The notes under the pieces: generated by a model
The model's input: the letters and a program-made list of their open reading frames with translations, nothing else
Database searches by the model: none
Told to the model about the DNA's origin: nothing
From: Gallionellales bacterium RIFCSPLOWO2_02_FULL_59_110
GTDB lineage: Bacteria; Pseudomonadota; Gammaproteobacteria; Burkholderiales; Gallionellaceae
Assembly (NCBI GenBank): GCA_001801215.1
Contig: MGXA01000091.1
Span: 1-64,000 of the forward strand
Direction of reading: 5' to 3'
Length of the DNA stretch: 64,000 nucleotides
In this document: piece by piece, positions 48,598-56,074 of the stretch
How positions within the stretch are numbered: position 1 is the stretch's first letter
Layout of the letters: each line of letters starts with the position of its first letter
Position numbers and translations under genes: made by a program

Positions 48598-50435
48598 GCC
48601 TGCTGCTCCTTCCAATAACCCTTGGAAACAACATGTTTACCGCTGACCGTACTCAGCCAGAATACAAAGATAACCATGGCCATGAATATGATCGTCCCGA
48701 TCGATACGATATTTGCCACGTAATCCAGACCGGGGGTAAAGGCATCGGGAGAGCCATCGCGGAACATGTTGTATACATGCCAGTGCTGTCGAATACCGGA
48801 GCGAACGTAACCCATCAGCCCCATCAGCCAGGTGAAAGACACAGCCAGCAGGAACAGCGCGTATTGCGAACGCGGCGGCATGCGTCCCCAGCGTAAAGGC
48901 GCCACATCTTTCGCGCCCTTGTACATCAAGGCGTCAATGATCACACTGACGATGATGATAACCAGCGTGGTCAATACCTGAGGTATGGAGGCCGCTATTT
49001 TGATCACCGTGTTGGTGAAATAACCGTGATAAACACCCAGTATCGTGATGTTGATCGAGCCCGCGACAAACAGGGCTACCTGCGCCGCATTGCCGACCTT
49101 CGCCCAGGATACGGTGACAAATTTATTGGAGCGCCGGTAGAACATGAAGCTCAGGTAAGTAAACAGGATCAGGAAGTTCACCGCAGTATTTTTCGCCGGC
49201 ATGATGCCCAGGACTCCGAGGTACTTGTGGTAGGGGCCGCCCAGATCCTTAAGTTCTGAATTGGTGAGCACCAAGGTATGCGGCGTGAACCATACCAGGA
49301 AAGAAACAACCAGCACGACGGCAATATATTTGATCCAATGGTTGTAGCGATGGGCGCCTTCGCTGCGCCCCATGCCGCACCACAGATAATAGTTGGCCGA
49401 CAGGAACAGCGCGCCGATCAGCACGGCCTGGATAATGAATATCCAGGCAAATACGCCGCCCATCAGGGTGATGCCCATCTGCTGGCTGTAGGCGTACATT
49501 TCGGCGGTGAGGTAATAACCGGCGAAGGGCAGCGGCAACAACGCGCCGATGGCAATAAAGTTGGCGTTGTAGCCCATCCAGTCATAGTGTGCGCGCTCTT
49601 CCTTGTTCTTGGCGCTGAGAAACTTGAATGCCGCATAGGCGCCCACGATCGAGCCGCCGTACGCAACGTTGGCGACTGTCCGGTGCAGGTTGATGGGGTT
49701 CCACAGGAAATTATGAATTGCGGCCCAGGTATCGCCGTTGAATACGCCCGCCGCATCCAAAGCAGCCGGACTCATCATGAAAGTTGTCCAGGCATTTGCC
49801 AGGAACATCAGCAGGAGGCCGAACGCATTGAGCAATAACCCAAGGGTCAGGTGCACCCATTTTTTGTTCCCGCCCTGCAACCAGTGCCAACCGTAATAGT
49901 AAATATACAGAACCGCACTCTCGGCGAAGAACAGCAGCGCGTACGCAAACATGCTCTCCTTGAAAATTAACGCCAGATACTGGAACAAATCCGGATAGAA
50001 CAGGATCAGGCAGAAGGACAACAAGCCTCCCAGCAGAGCGGTCAGCGAATAGGCGGTAATGGTGACCTTGATGAATTCATAGGCCATTTTGTCATAGCGC
50101 TGTTCACGGGTCGCCATGCCGATCGCCTCGATGATGAACACAAACATCGGCACCGCCACCACAAAAGCGCCGAACCAGAGGTGCAACTGGGCCACAAGCC
50201 ACACCACCACCCTGGCATTCACGCCCTTTATGGAGGGATAGTCCGCTTCGGTCAATTTCGGGGCTGGTGGGAAAATTGCCTTTGTGGCGGGCGCGGCAGC
50301 GTCCGGCACCGCTGTTGACGCGGTCGCGGCGGCCTCGGATGCATTCGCTGCAGGCATGAATGCGGACAGCATGAACATGGCAAAAACAGCCAGTAAAAAT
50401 GCCCCGCAGGTTATCCTTATATTCCGTGTTAGCAA
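48594..50435 (-). CDS. CydA-like (cytochrome bd subunit I-related) haem membrane protein
   Basis: A 613-residue polytopic protein. Aligned to CydA, the b595/high-spin ligand histidine corresponds to H85 (AQLHLWFGAF), the conserved FFLES glutamate to E172 (LFFAESAVL), and the b558 histidine to H251 (NLHRTVANVAYGG); LANAWTTFMMSP also matches. The quinol-binding Q-loop is not obvious. A 70-residue N-terminal extension with a signal-like helix is unusual. Start is TTG with GGAG six bases upstream. No CydB gene is present; instead several cytochromes c are linked, so electrons may come from cytochrome c rather than quinol. Confidence 0.82.
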   Translation of the reverse strand: MLTRNIRITCGAFLLAVFAMFMLSAFMPAANASEAAATASTAVPDAAAPATKAIFPPAPKLTEADYPSIKGVNARVVVWLVAQLHLWFGAFVVAVPMFVFIIEAIGMATREQRYDKMAYEFIKVTITAYSLTALLGGLLSFCLILFYPDLFQYLALIFKESMFAYALLFFAESAVLYIYYYGWHWLQGGNKKWVHLTLGLLLNAFGLLLMFLANAWTTFMMSPAALDAAGVFNGDTWAAIHNFLWNPINLHRTVANVAYGGSIVGAYAAFKFLSAKNKEERAHYDWMGYNANFIAIGALLPLPFAGYYLTAEMYAYSQQMGITLMGGVFAWIFIIQAVLIGALFLSANYYLWCGMGRSEGAHRYNHWIKYIAVVLVVSFLVWFTPHTLVLTNSELKDLGGPYHKYLGVLGIMPAKNTAVNFLILFTYLSFMFYRRSNKFVTVSWAKVGNAAQVALFVAGSINITILGVYHGYFTNTVIKIAASIPQVLTTLVIIIVSVIIDALMYKGAKDVAPLRWGRMPPRSQYALFLLAVSFTWLMGLMGYVRSGIRQHWHVYNMFRDGSPDAFTPGLDYVANIVSIGTIIFMAMVIFVFWLSTVSGKHVVSKGYWKEQQA

Positions 50436-50510
50436 GATCTACTCCTGATTTGTGCACACATGTGCGTTACCTTAAACGAAACCGCCTTCAAGGAAGTCGG
50501 CGACGAATCC

Positions 50511-50627
50511 TTAGGGGTGATATATCAGCGGCAACCCCTGAAGTTTCATCATGTAGAAATCCAGGGCAAAGAATACGATACCGAACACAATGAACGCGCC
50601 GATGAACGGCAATAGATAAGCTTTCAT
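50511..50627 (-). CDS. Tiny one-helix membrane protein (38 residues)
   Basis: An ATG at 50625-50627 opens MKAYLLPFIGAFIV, a single hydrophobic helix (about 3-25) followed by DFYMMKLQGLPLIYHP and TAA. It lies four bases after the next tiny gene and 75 bases before the CydA-like start. Small single-helix subunits such as CydX or CcoQ accompany many terminal oxidases, so a similar role is inferred. Confidence 0.65.
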   Translation of the reverse strand: MKAYLLPFIGAFIVFGIVFFALDFYMMKLQGLPLIYHP

Positions 50628-50631
50628 GTCG

Positions 50632-50757
50632 CTACGCCCCCAAGAACCACACAAAAAAAGCGATCACCGCACCCAGCACCGTAATAAAAAAAACCGGCCC
50701 AGCCCATGGATACTTCGTCACTCCGCATTCTTGTGTCTCACAATTATCAGCACTCAT
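50632..50757 (-). CDS. Tiny one-helix membrane protein (41 residues)
   Basis: MSADNCETQECGVTKYPWAG is followed by one hydrophobic helix (about 21-40) ending FFVWFLGA and TAG. Two cysteines lie in the short N-terminal part. It is four bases from the 38-residue gene and in the same direction, so both probably belong to the CydA-like complex. Not recognised. Confidence 0.65.
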   Translation of the reverse strand: MSADNCETQECGVTKYPWAGPVFFITVLGAVIAFFVWFLGA

Positions 50758-50807
50758 AGCTATCCTTTTCTCAGCGGCTTGCTTGCCCGCCGTATAACGC
50801 ACCCGTC

Positions 50808-50832
50808 AAAAAGGGGGATGATCTCCCCCTTT
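50808..50832 (-). terminator. Rho-independent terminator-like hairpin within the cluster
   Basis: Arms AAAGGGGGA (50810-50818) and TCCCCCTTT (50824-50832) pair perfectly around a 5-base loop, and on the minus strand a run of five T follows. It lies 20 bases after the stop of the 35-residue gene, so it should end or attenuate transcription between the soluble cytochromes and the CydA-like genes. Confidence 0.75.
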
Positions 50833-50851
50833 CGACTCCTGCACTGCCAAA

Positions 50852-50959
50852 CTAGAAGACGTAGTAATACAGAATCAGGCAACTGAAGATGACATTCACC
50901 ATCATCCCGGAAAAAATAAGACCGTCAGAAAGATATTTTTTGTTCAGGTATTTTTTCAT
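50852..50959 (-). CDS. Tiny one-helix membrane protein (35 residues)
   Basis: MKKYLNKKYLSDGLIFSG leads into one hydrophobic helix ending in an aromatic run (LILYYYVF) and TAG. It follows the cytochrome c gene at 50981 by about 20 bases. The basic N-terminus suggests N-in topology. Likely a small accessory subunit; not recognised. Confidence 0.6.
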   Translation of the reverse strand: MKKYLNKKYLSDGLIFSGMMVNVIFSCLILYYYVF

Positions 50960-50980
50960 TCCGGTCACCCGCCCCGTGCC

Positions 50981-51343
50981 TTATTGGGCCTTACACTTGC
51001 AAAGCTTGCGGATGTAGGCCAGTTGCCCATCCACTTCCGCCGCAGTTAAGGTTGCGCCCCAAGGCGGCATCAATGGTGATTTACTGATGGCAGGACCGCC
51101 ATCCCTGATTACCGCCTTGATATCTTCATCGGAGCGTTTTGCCATTTCAGCGGCGTTGGTAAAATCGCGCGGATCGGTGGAGAAATCCTTCGTGACGTTA
51201 ATGCCTTTGCCATCACCCTTAACTCCGTGGCACTGGGCACAATAAAAGTCGTACACCTCTTTCGGGTCGGCCGCCTGTGCCGAACCCGCCGCACCCAGAG
51301 CCAGACCAAGCGCCGTAGCGGTTACTATTACAAATCTTGACAT
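50981..51343 (-). CDS. Small periplasmic monohaem cytochrome c with CKCK tail
   Basis: A 120-residue class I cytochrome c: signal peptide (cleavage near AQA-AD), CAQCH at 35-39, GDGKG, sixth-ligand region PLMPPWG and a C-terminal helix ending in CKCKAQ. Paralogue of the cytochrome at 36066. It probably shuttles electrons within the island. Confidence 0.86.
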   Translation of the reverse strand: MSRFVIVTATALGLALGAAGSAQAADPKEVYDFYCAQCHGVKGDGKGINVTKDFSTDPRDFTNAAEMAKRSDEDIKAVIRDGGPAISKSPLMPPWGATLTAAEVDGQLAYIRKLCKCKAQ

Positions 51344-51369
51344 GAGTTTATCCCTCCGTTTGTTCGCAA

Positions 51370-52023
51370 TTACTCGAAAGCAGCCACGTACGCCGCTACG
51401 CTCTCCATATCCTTCGGATTAAGCGCGCCAGTGAAGTCCGGCATATCCCGAACCGGCTTGAACACCTTGGTTTTTGCCAAGAAGGCGTAAATCCAGTCAG
51501 GATTCAGCCTTTTGCTGGCTCCAACCAGGGAAGGCCCGCTCTTGCCACCGAGTACGACACCCTTCAAAGAGTATTCGTGGCATCCGCCGCACGGCATCTT
51601 CTTGGTAAAAGTATTCCGGCCCTGCACGTTATTATTGGCCTTGATCACTCCCGCCTTGACTTCCGGCGAGGTCAAACCCATAAGGAATTCCGTAACTGCA
51701 TCAGCGTCGCCGGCGGACATCTTGGGATGGTCGCCCGGATTCTTGTCGGTGAGCGAGTTATACTTCAACGGGCGGATCGGCTTGGGAGCCTGCAACCATG
51801 CAACAAGCCAGTCCTTCTGGAACTTGCTGCCGGCATACCAGAGTTCCGGGCCTTTTTTCGCCAGCTGATCCGCTATCGTCTTTTCCTTTGCTGGGCCATC
51901 GGTGTAATGGCAGCCGGCGCAGCTCTTCTTGAATATCGCATCCCCACCAGCAGCGTAGCTGGGCGCGGTCATTGTGACCAGCAAAGCCGCCCCAAGGGAA
52001 ACGGTGACTGCGAGCAATCTCAT
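51370..52023 (-). CDS. Periplasmic dihaem cytochrome c
   Basis: A 217-residue exported protein with CAGCH (35-39) and CGGCH (145-149), each in a small class I-like domain; WLQAPKPIRP and MPDFTGALNPKD include likely sixth-ligand regions. It is the first gene of the long minus-strand cytochrome run and lies about 325 bases downstream of a strong promoter. Confidence 0.86.
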   Translation of the reverse strand: MRLLAVTVSLGAALLVTMTAPSYAAGGDAIFKKSCAGCHYTDGPAKEKTIADQLAKKGPELWYAGSKFQKDWLVAWLQAPKPIRPLKYNSLTDKNPGDHPKMSAGDADAVTEFLMGLTSPEVKAGVIKANNNVQGRNTFTKKMPCGGCHEYSLKGVVLGGKSGPSLVGASKRLNPDWIYAFLAKTKVFKPVRDMPDFTGALNPKDMESVAAYVAAFE

Positions 52024-52489
52024 GTCATACTCCTTTCTTCTGTGTTTTACTTCTATGGAATTAATTCAAGGCACATCTAAAAACGCCGTCGCCCCGCCAA
52101 GAAGGGAACCCAGTACCGCACAGCCCGGCTTCCCGCCTTCGGCGGAGATAACAAAGATGAATTTATAGAGGCTCCCTTTATAAAGACTAACCGTACAAAT
52201 TATTATTGTTTTATTTATTATTATTTTATTTTGTTGCCCGCAGACCAACGGTACAACCTGCGGCCACTACACATTTTGCTTACGAGACCCTACAGTACCG
52301 TTATGCGGCACCCACGCGGCTCTGCCGTTCCTTTTAGATAGCGGACAGAAATATAGCACACCAACTTTTCTTGTCAACGCACATTGACGCCAAACTCGAT
52401 GCTCCTGGCTTCCGAGGCTGCTTTGCGTAACAGCCATTGGCACTGGCATGTCTATGCTTTCCCATGAAATCAAGCATATGGCGACCAAA
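52024..52489. other. Leader region of the cytochrome run
   Basis: This 466-base gap separates the dihaem cytochrome from the glycosyltransferase. It holds a strong minus-strand promoter (52350-52377), then a very AT-rich stretch (about 52195-52240) and a GC-rich imperfect palindrome (CCGCCTTCGGCGG, 52133-52145, minus strand). The transcript would have an untranslated leader of roughly 320 bases. I see no gene in it. Confidence 0.5.
52350..52377 (-). promoter_or_regulatory. Strong sigma70-type promoter of the cytochrome run
   Basis: Perfect TTGACA (52372-52377) and TATATT (52350-52355) on the minus strand with a 16-base spacer. It points at the dihaem cytochrome gene and, past the internal terminator, possibly at the CydA-like and NosZ-like genes. 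Confidence 0.75.
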
Positions 52490-53095
52490 CTATGGGCGGA
52501 TATATGAGAAAAACGCAGCCAAGTCCTGCGGCTCATCCACATCGTGCAGCATCTGCCCGACATGCATCGACCAGCCAAGCTGCCCGATGCGTGCAATAGT
52601 CAGTGCGGCAACGGCAGCAGTGCTCCAGGGTATGTCTTCGAACAGCAAAGAACTGAATTTCCGGAGCCCCAGCAGCGCATAGCCTCCGTCTGCCGTGCCA
52701 TGAATAACTGCATCGTGCTCGCACAATGCAAGCGCGGCTTCGCACAACAAAGCAGCGGACATTTCCACGCAGTCCGTGCCGATCAACAAAACCCGGTCGC
52801 CGCTGTCCAGTGCGCGCTGCGCCGCCTGCGCCAGCCGCTTGCCGAGATCGCCTTCGCCCTGATCGGAAATCTCGATGCCCGCCGGAAGGCGGATGCCGCG
52901 CCATACGGAATGCCGAATTGCCGGGGTGACGCATAACTCGACTGCACCAATCCCGGCATCCATGGCCTCATGCAAGGTATTTAGCAACATCCGCTGCGCC
53001 AGTTCGGCTGACTCTTTCATGCCCAACGCCGGGATCAGACGCGTTTTGGCAAAGCCGGGCTGCGGCGCCTTGGCAAAAATAATTATCCGGGTCAT
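52490..53095 (-). CDS. TIGR04282-type glycosyltransferase (DUF2064), arsenosugar cluster
   Basis: A 201-residue GT-A-fold protein with IIIFAKAPQPGFAKTRLIP at the start, RVLLIGTDCVEM and HGTADGGYALLG, the family hallmarks. Members often sit with ArsS and are thought to act in arsenosugar biosynthesis. It overlaps the next glycosyltransferase gene by four bases. Confidence 0.85.
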   Translation of the reverse strand: MTRIIIFAKAPQPGFAKTRLIPALGMKESAELAQRMLLNTLHEAMDAGIGAVELCVTPAIRHSVWRGIRLPAGIEISDQGEGDLGKRLAQAAQRALDSGDRVLLIGTDCVEMSAALLCEAALALCEHDAVIHGTADGGYALLGLRKFSSLLFEDIPWSTAAVAALTIARIGQLGWSMHVGQMLHDVDEPQDLAAFFSYIRP

Positions 53096-53769
53096 CGGTA
53101 TAATTTTGCCAATTCACTGGCAGGCATGCCACGCCAGTACAACCAGCGCAAGCGCCACATCAGCCATATCGTTTTCCATACTCCGCGCGTTTCCCAGCGC
53201 CGCCCCGAGGTAACCGCACGCTCCGCAAGACAAACCGGGCTGGACAATGCCCGCAGCCGCTTCGACAACTCGATATCCTCCATCAATGGCTGATCCGGGA
53301 AACCGCCCACCGATTCGAAGGCGCGGCGCGTCACGAACATGGCCTGGTCGCCGGTTACAATTCCGCTGAGGCGCGAGCGCCAGTTCATCAGCATGGCAAC
53401 CACGCGCAGCATGAACATGCGCCCGTCAATGCGCACGTCAAAATGCCCCCACACAAATTCATCGGCGCGCCGGATAGCCGCTGCGATTGCCTGCCCTGCG
53501 GACGGTGGCAATGCAGTATCGGCATGGAGAAACAGCAGGACATCGCCCTGCGCGGCAGCTGCACCGGCGTTCATTTGCCGCGCCCGCCCACGCCCGGTGC
53601 AAAGCACCTGTGCGCCCGCACGAACAGCCGCTAACTGCGAACCATCCTCGCTGCCGCCGTCCACCACGATTACCTCGGCGCCGCTCGCACGCAGCGGTGC
53701 GAGGTGGGCCAGCAACTCCGGCAACACCTTGGCTTCGTTGAGCACCGGAATGATGATGGAAAGCTGCAT
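53092..53769 (-). CDS. TIGR04283-type family 2 glycosyltransferase, arsenosugar cluster
   Basis: A 225-residue GT2 enzyme: LSIIIPVLNEAKVLPELL, VVDGGSEDGS, LFLHADT (metal-binding DxD variant), GDQAMFVTR and EDIELSKRLR. A C-terminal basic or hydrophobic tail suggests membrane association. It probably adds a sugar in the arsenosugar pathway with its neighbours. Confidence 0.87.
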   Translation of the reverse strand: MQLSIIIPVLNEAKVLPELLAHLAPLRASGAEVIVVDGGSEDGSQLAAVRAGAQVLCTGRGRARQMNAGAAAAQGDVLLFLHADTALPPSAGQAIAAAIRRADEFVWGHFDVRIDGRMFMLRVVAMLMNWRSRLSGIVTGDQAMFVTRRAFESVGGFPDQPLMEDIELSKRLRALSSPVCLAERAVTSGRRWETRGVWKTIWLMWRLRWLYWRGMPASELAKLYR

Positions 53770-53772
53770 GAC

Positions 53773-54447
53773 CTATCCGCGCCGCCGTTGAACCATCTGC
53801 CCGACCCGTTTGGCGGCCAGCGGGAACACCCCCAGCAACGCAAAGGACAGCAGCACCGCAGGTGAAAAAATACCGGACAAACTTTCGATGTGCGCCAGTT
53901 GCGTGCCCGCATTTATGTACACCAGCGTACCCGGCAACATGCCAAGCTGGCTGACCCAGTAAAAAGTGGCGGTGCGGATCCGGGTCAACCCCATCAGCAG
54001 GTTGATCAGAAAAAACGGAAATGCCGGCACCAGGCGCAGCATGAAAAGATAAAGCGCCCCGTCCTTTGCCATGCCCTCGTCGATCCCCTTCAGCATGTCG
54101 CCGAAACGGCGCTGAACCATGTCGCGCAACACGTAGCGCGAAACCAGAAACGCCAGCGTTGCACCGATAGTCGAGGCGAAAGACACCAGCAAGGCACCCG
54201 CCCAGAAACCGAACAACGCGCCTATCGCCAAAGACATGGCGGTAGCGCCAGGCAGTGATAACGCCACGACAGCGACATAGATGAAAAAAACCGCCAAGGC
54301 AGTCAGCCAGGGAGACTGCACCTGCATAGCCGCAAATTTTCCCTGTCCCTCCTTGAGCGCATCCAGTGTCAGGTGCCGGTCGAGGCCCAAGAAAAAAAAC
54401 AGCGCAATGGCCGCAACGATCAGCAAGACGATAACCGTCTTCTTCAT
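53773..54447 (-). CDS. TVP38/TMEM64 family membrane protein
   Basis: A 224-residue protein with about six hydrophobic segments and the SNARE_assoc core (SLPGATAMSLAIGALFGFW, GATLAFLVSRYVLRDMV, RLVPAFPFFLINLLMG). The family includes lipid scramblase-like DedA relatives. It lies between ArsS and the glycosyltransferases, so transport or flipping of a lipid-linked intermediate is plausible but unproven. Confidence 0.88.
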   Translation of the reverse strand: MKKTVIVLLIVAAIALFFFLGLDRHLTLDALKEGQGKFAAMQVQSPWLTALAVFFIYVAVVALSLPGATAMSLAIGALFGFWAGALLVSFASTIGATLAFLVSRYVLRDMVQRRFGDMLKGIDEGMAKDGALYLFMLRLVPAFPFFLINLLMGLTRIRTATFYWVSQLGMLPGTLVYINAGTQLAHIESLSGIFSPAVLLSFALLGVFPLAAKRVGQMVQRRRG

Positions 54448-54456
54448 GCCGCCCGC

Positions 54457-55416
54457 TCAGTCGTGCAGCGCGCCGCTGCAACTGCTGCCTTGCCCCGCCG
54501 TGCATCCGTAGCAATGATCCGCGACGCGAACCGTATTACCCTGCAAGCCGGACTGCAGAAGGTCGCGCAGATGCGGGCGGCCTTCACCCGGCAGCGCCAG
54601 TTCAAGCTGCTGGTTGAAATCGCAGTCATACAGGTAGCCCCGCCAATCCACGCTCACCAGAGTGCGACACATCACGTCACCGAGATTGGCGGTGCAAAAA
54701 CTCTCCTTCAGCAGGCGCATGTAATCGTTGAATTGCCCTCTGGAGATCAGCGTGCTGCCAAACCGCTGAATAGGCATGTTGGCAATAACATACAACCGAT
54801 TGAACACGATGCCAAAGTGCGCGAACAATTCGCGCCTGTAATCCGCCTGCAACGCAACCTGGTCCGGGGGCAGCGACGGGCCTTGCGGGTTATAGACCAG
54901 ATTCAGGACAAGCCCGCTGCCTTCCCTCCCGTAACCCAGAGCACCGAGTTGCCGGAGCGCGGCTATGCTTTTATTGAACACGCCCTCTCCGCGCTGCTTG
55001 TCCACATTGGCGGAGGTATAGCACGGCAACGAAGCCACCACTTCCACCTTGTGGCTGGCCAGAAATTCGCCGAGGCCATCCTGTCTCGGCTCAAGCAAAA
55101 TCGTCAGGTTGCAGCGGTCGATCACGCGCACGCCCAGGGCAGCTGCCTCGCGCACCAGCTCGCGAAATCCGGGGTGCAATTCCGGTGTGCCTCCGGTCAG
55201 ATCAAGCGTCCCGATCCGGCGCGCCTCCAGCACTTGCGGAACGAGTTCGAGCGTATCCTTGGCCATCATCTCCTCGCGGCCCGGGCCGGCGTTGACATGG
55301 CAATGCAGGCATGACTGATTGCACTGATAACCCAGATTGACCTGCAAGGTTTCCAGCTTGCCGCGATGCAGCGCGGGAAACTCGGTGGCCAGAAGCAAGG
55401 GTAAAGTGGCATGCAT
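54457..55416 (-). CDS. arsS: Arsenosugar biosynthesis radical SAM protein ArsS
   Basis: A 319-residue radical SAM enzyme with cluster motif CNQSCLHCHVNAGP and a C-terminal cysteine-rich region (CRTLVSVDWRGYLYDCDFN; CYGCTAGQGSSC). ArsS adds a 5'-deoxyadenosyl group to dimethylarsenite on the way to arsenosugars. The TIGR04282, TIGR04283 and TMEM64 neighbours confirm the pathway. Start taken at the ATG 55416 with GGGA upstream. ArsM is not in the window. Confidence 0.9.
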   Translation of the reverse strand: MHATLPLLLATEFPALHRGKLETLQVNLGYQCNQSCLHCHVNAGPGREEMMAKDTLELVPQVLEARRIGTLDLTGGTPELHPGFRELVREAAALGVRVIDRCNLTILLEPRQDGLGEFLASHKVEVVASLPCYTSANVDKQRGEGVFNKSIAALRQLGALGYGREGSGLVLNLVYNPQGPSLPPDQVALQADYRRELFAHFGIVFNRLYVIANMPIQRFGSTLISRGQFNDYMRLLKESFCTANLGDVMCRTLVSVDWRGYLYDCDFNQQLELALPGEGRPHLRDLLQSGLQGNTVRVADHCYGCTAGQGSSCSGALHD

Positions 55417-56074
55417 AATCGTTCCCAATGTAATGGATGAAGTTTTTCATGACCCGATCTTGCCCGCCAAGGCGGAGCAACCAAGACCGGAACACTGCGC
55501 GGGTCATTCATGCGTTCGGGTGTTATTCTAACCTGTTCCCTCTTTTCTTCTTCCCGGGCACAAACAATTTGAGATCCGGCAGAGCGTGCCAACCGATTCC
55601 GCGAAAAAATTTCCCAACAAAAAGCCGACTAAATTTGTTAGCATACGCCTCGCTGTCGTACTGGTTTTTGGTTGGCTCGCCGCAACGCCGTCTTGCTTCT
55701 CTTCCGGGAGGTGACGGGTCTGTCGGCCAGCGTGAAGCTGACTCGATTCAGGTAGGACGGAATGTACCGTATCAAAGCGCTGCCAGCGTGCAGGTCAGCA
55801 GATCATATGAGGTGCGAAGCTCCAGCCGTTTCACGGCAACTCAGCGATGTAATCGAGCTATCGGAGCTTTCCATGTCACACAAATTCCCTGCGGAATTTG
55901 TGTGTGCATTCATATCTGCCTCCCCTCTTGCGATCTCTGGCTGCGCCCTTTCTTGTGTTGACGGGGGTAGTCATGACTTGTCCTGAAAAACTCGACTCTA
56001 TCGTTATGTGCGCCCAGCCGCACCCCCGAGCACCAGAAACACAAACTTGGTCAATTTTTTATAAGGATATGAGC
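55417..56074. other. Long intergenic region with a perfect 12-bp hairpin
   Basis: This 658-base gap between divergent arsS and the PstS-like gene shows no convincing gene. Open frames here lack a start signal and have atypical composition. It contains a perfect hairpin CACACAAATTCC-CTGC-GGAATTTGTGTG at 55877-55904, about 170 bases upstream of the PstS-like start. No consensus Pho box was found. Confidence 0.55.

Noticed and set aside
42258-52023. Calling the island a conventional clade II nos operon
   Set aside because: NosD, NosL and the ferredoxin-type NosG/NosH are not seen, and the NosZ-like protein has changed copper ligands.
55437-55961. 174-residue open frame in the arsS upstream gap
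   Set aside because: No ribosome-binding site, atypical composition, no recognisable domain, and it spans the hairpin.
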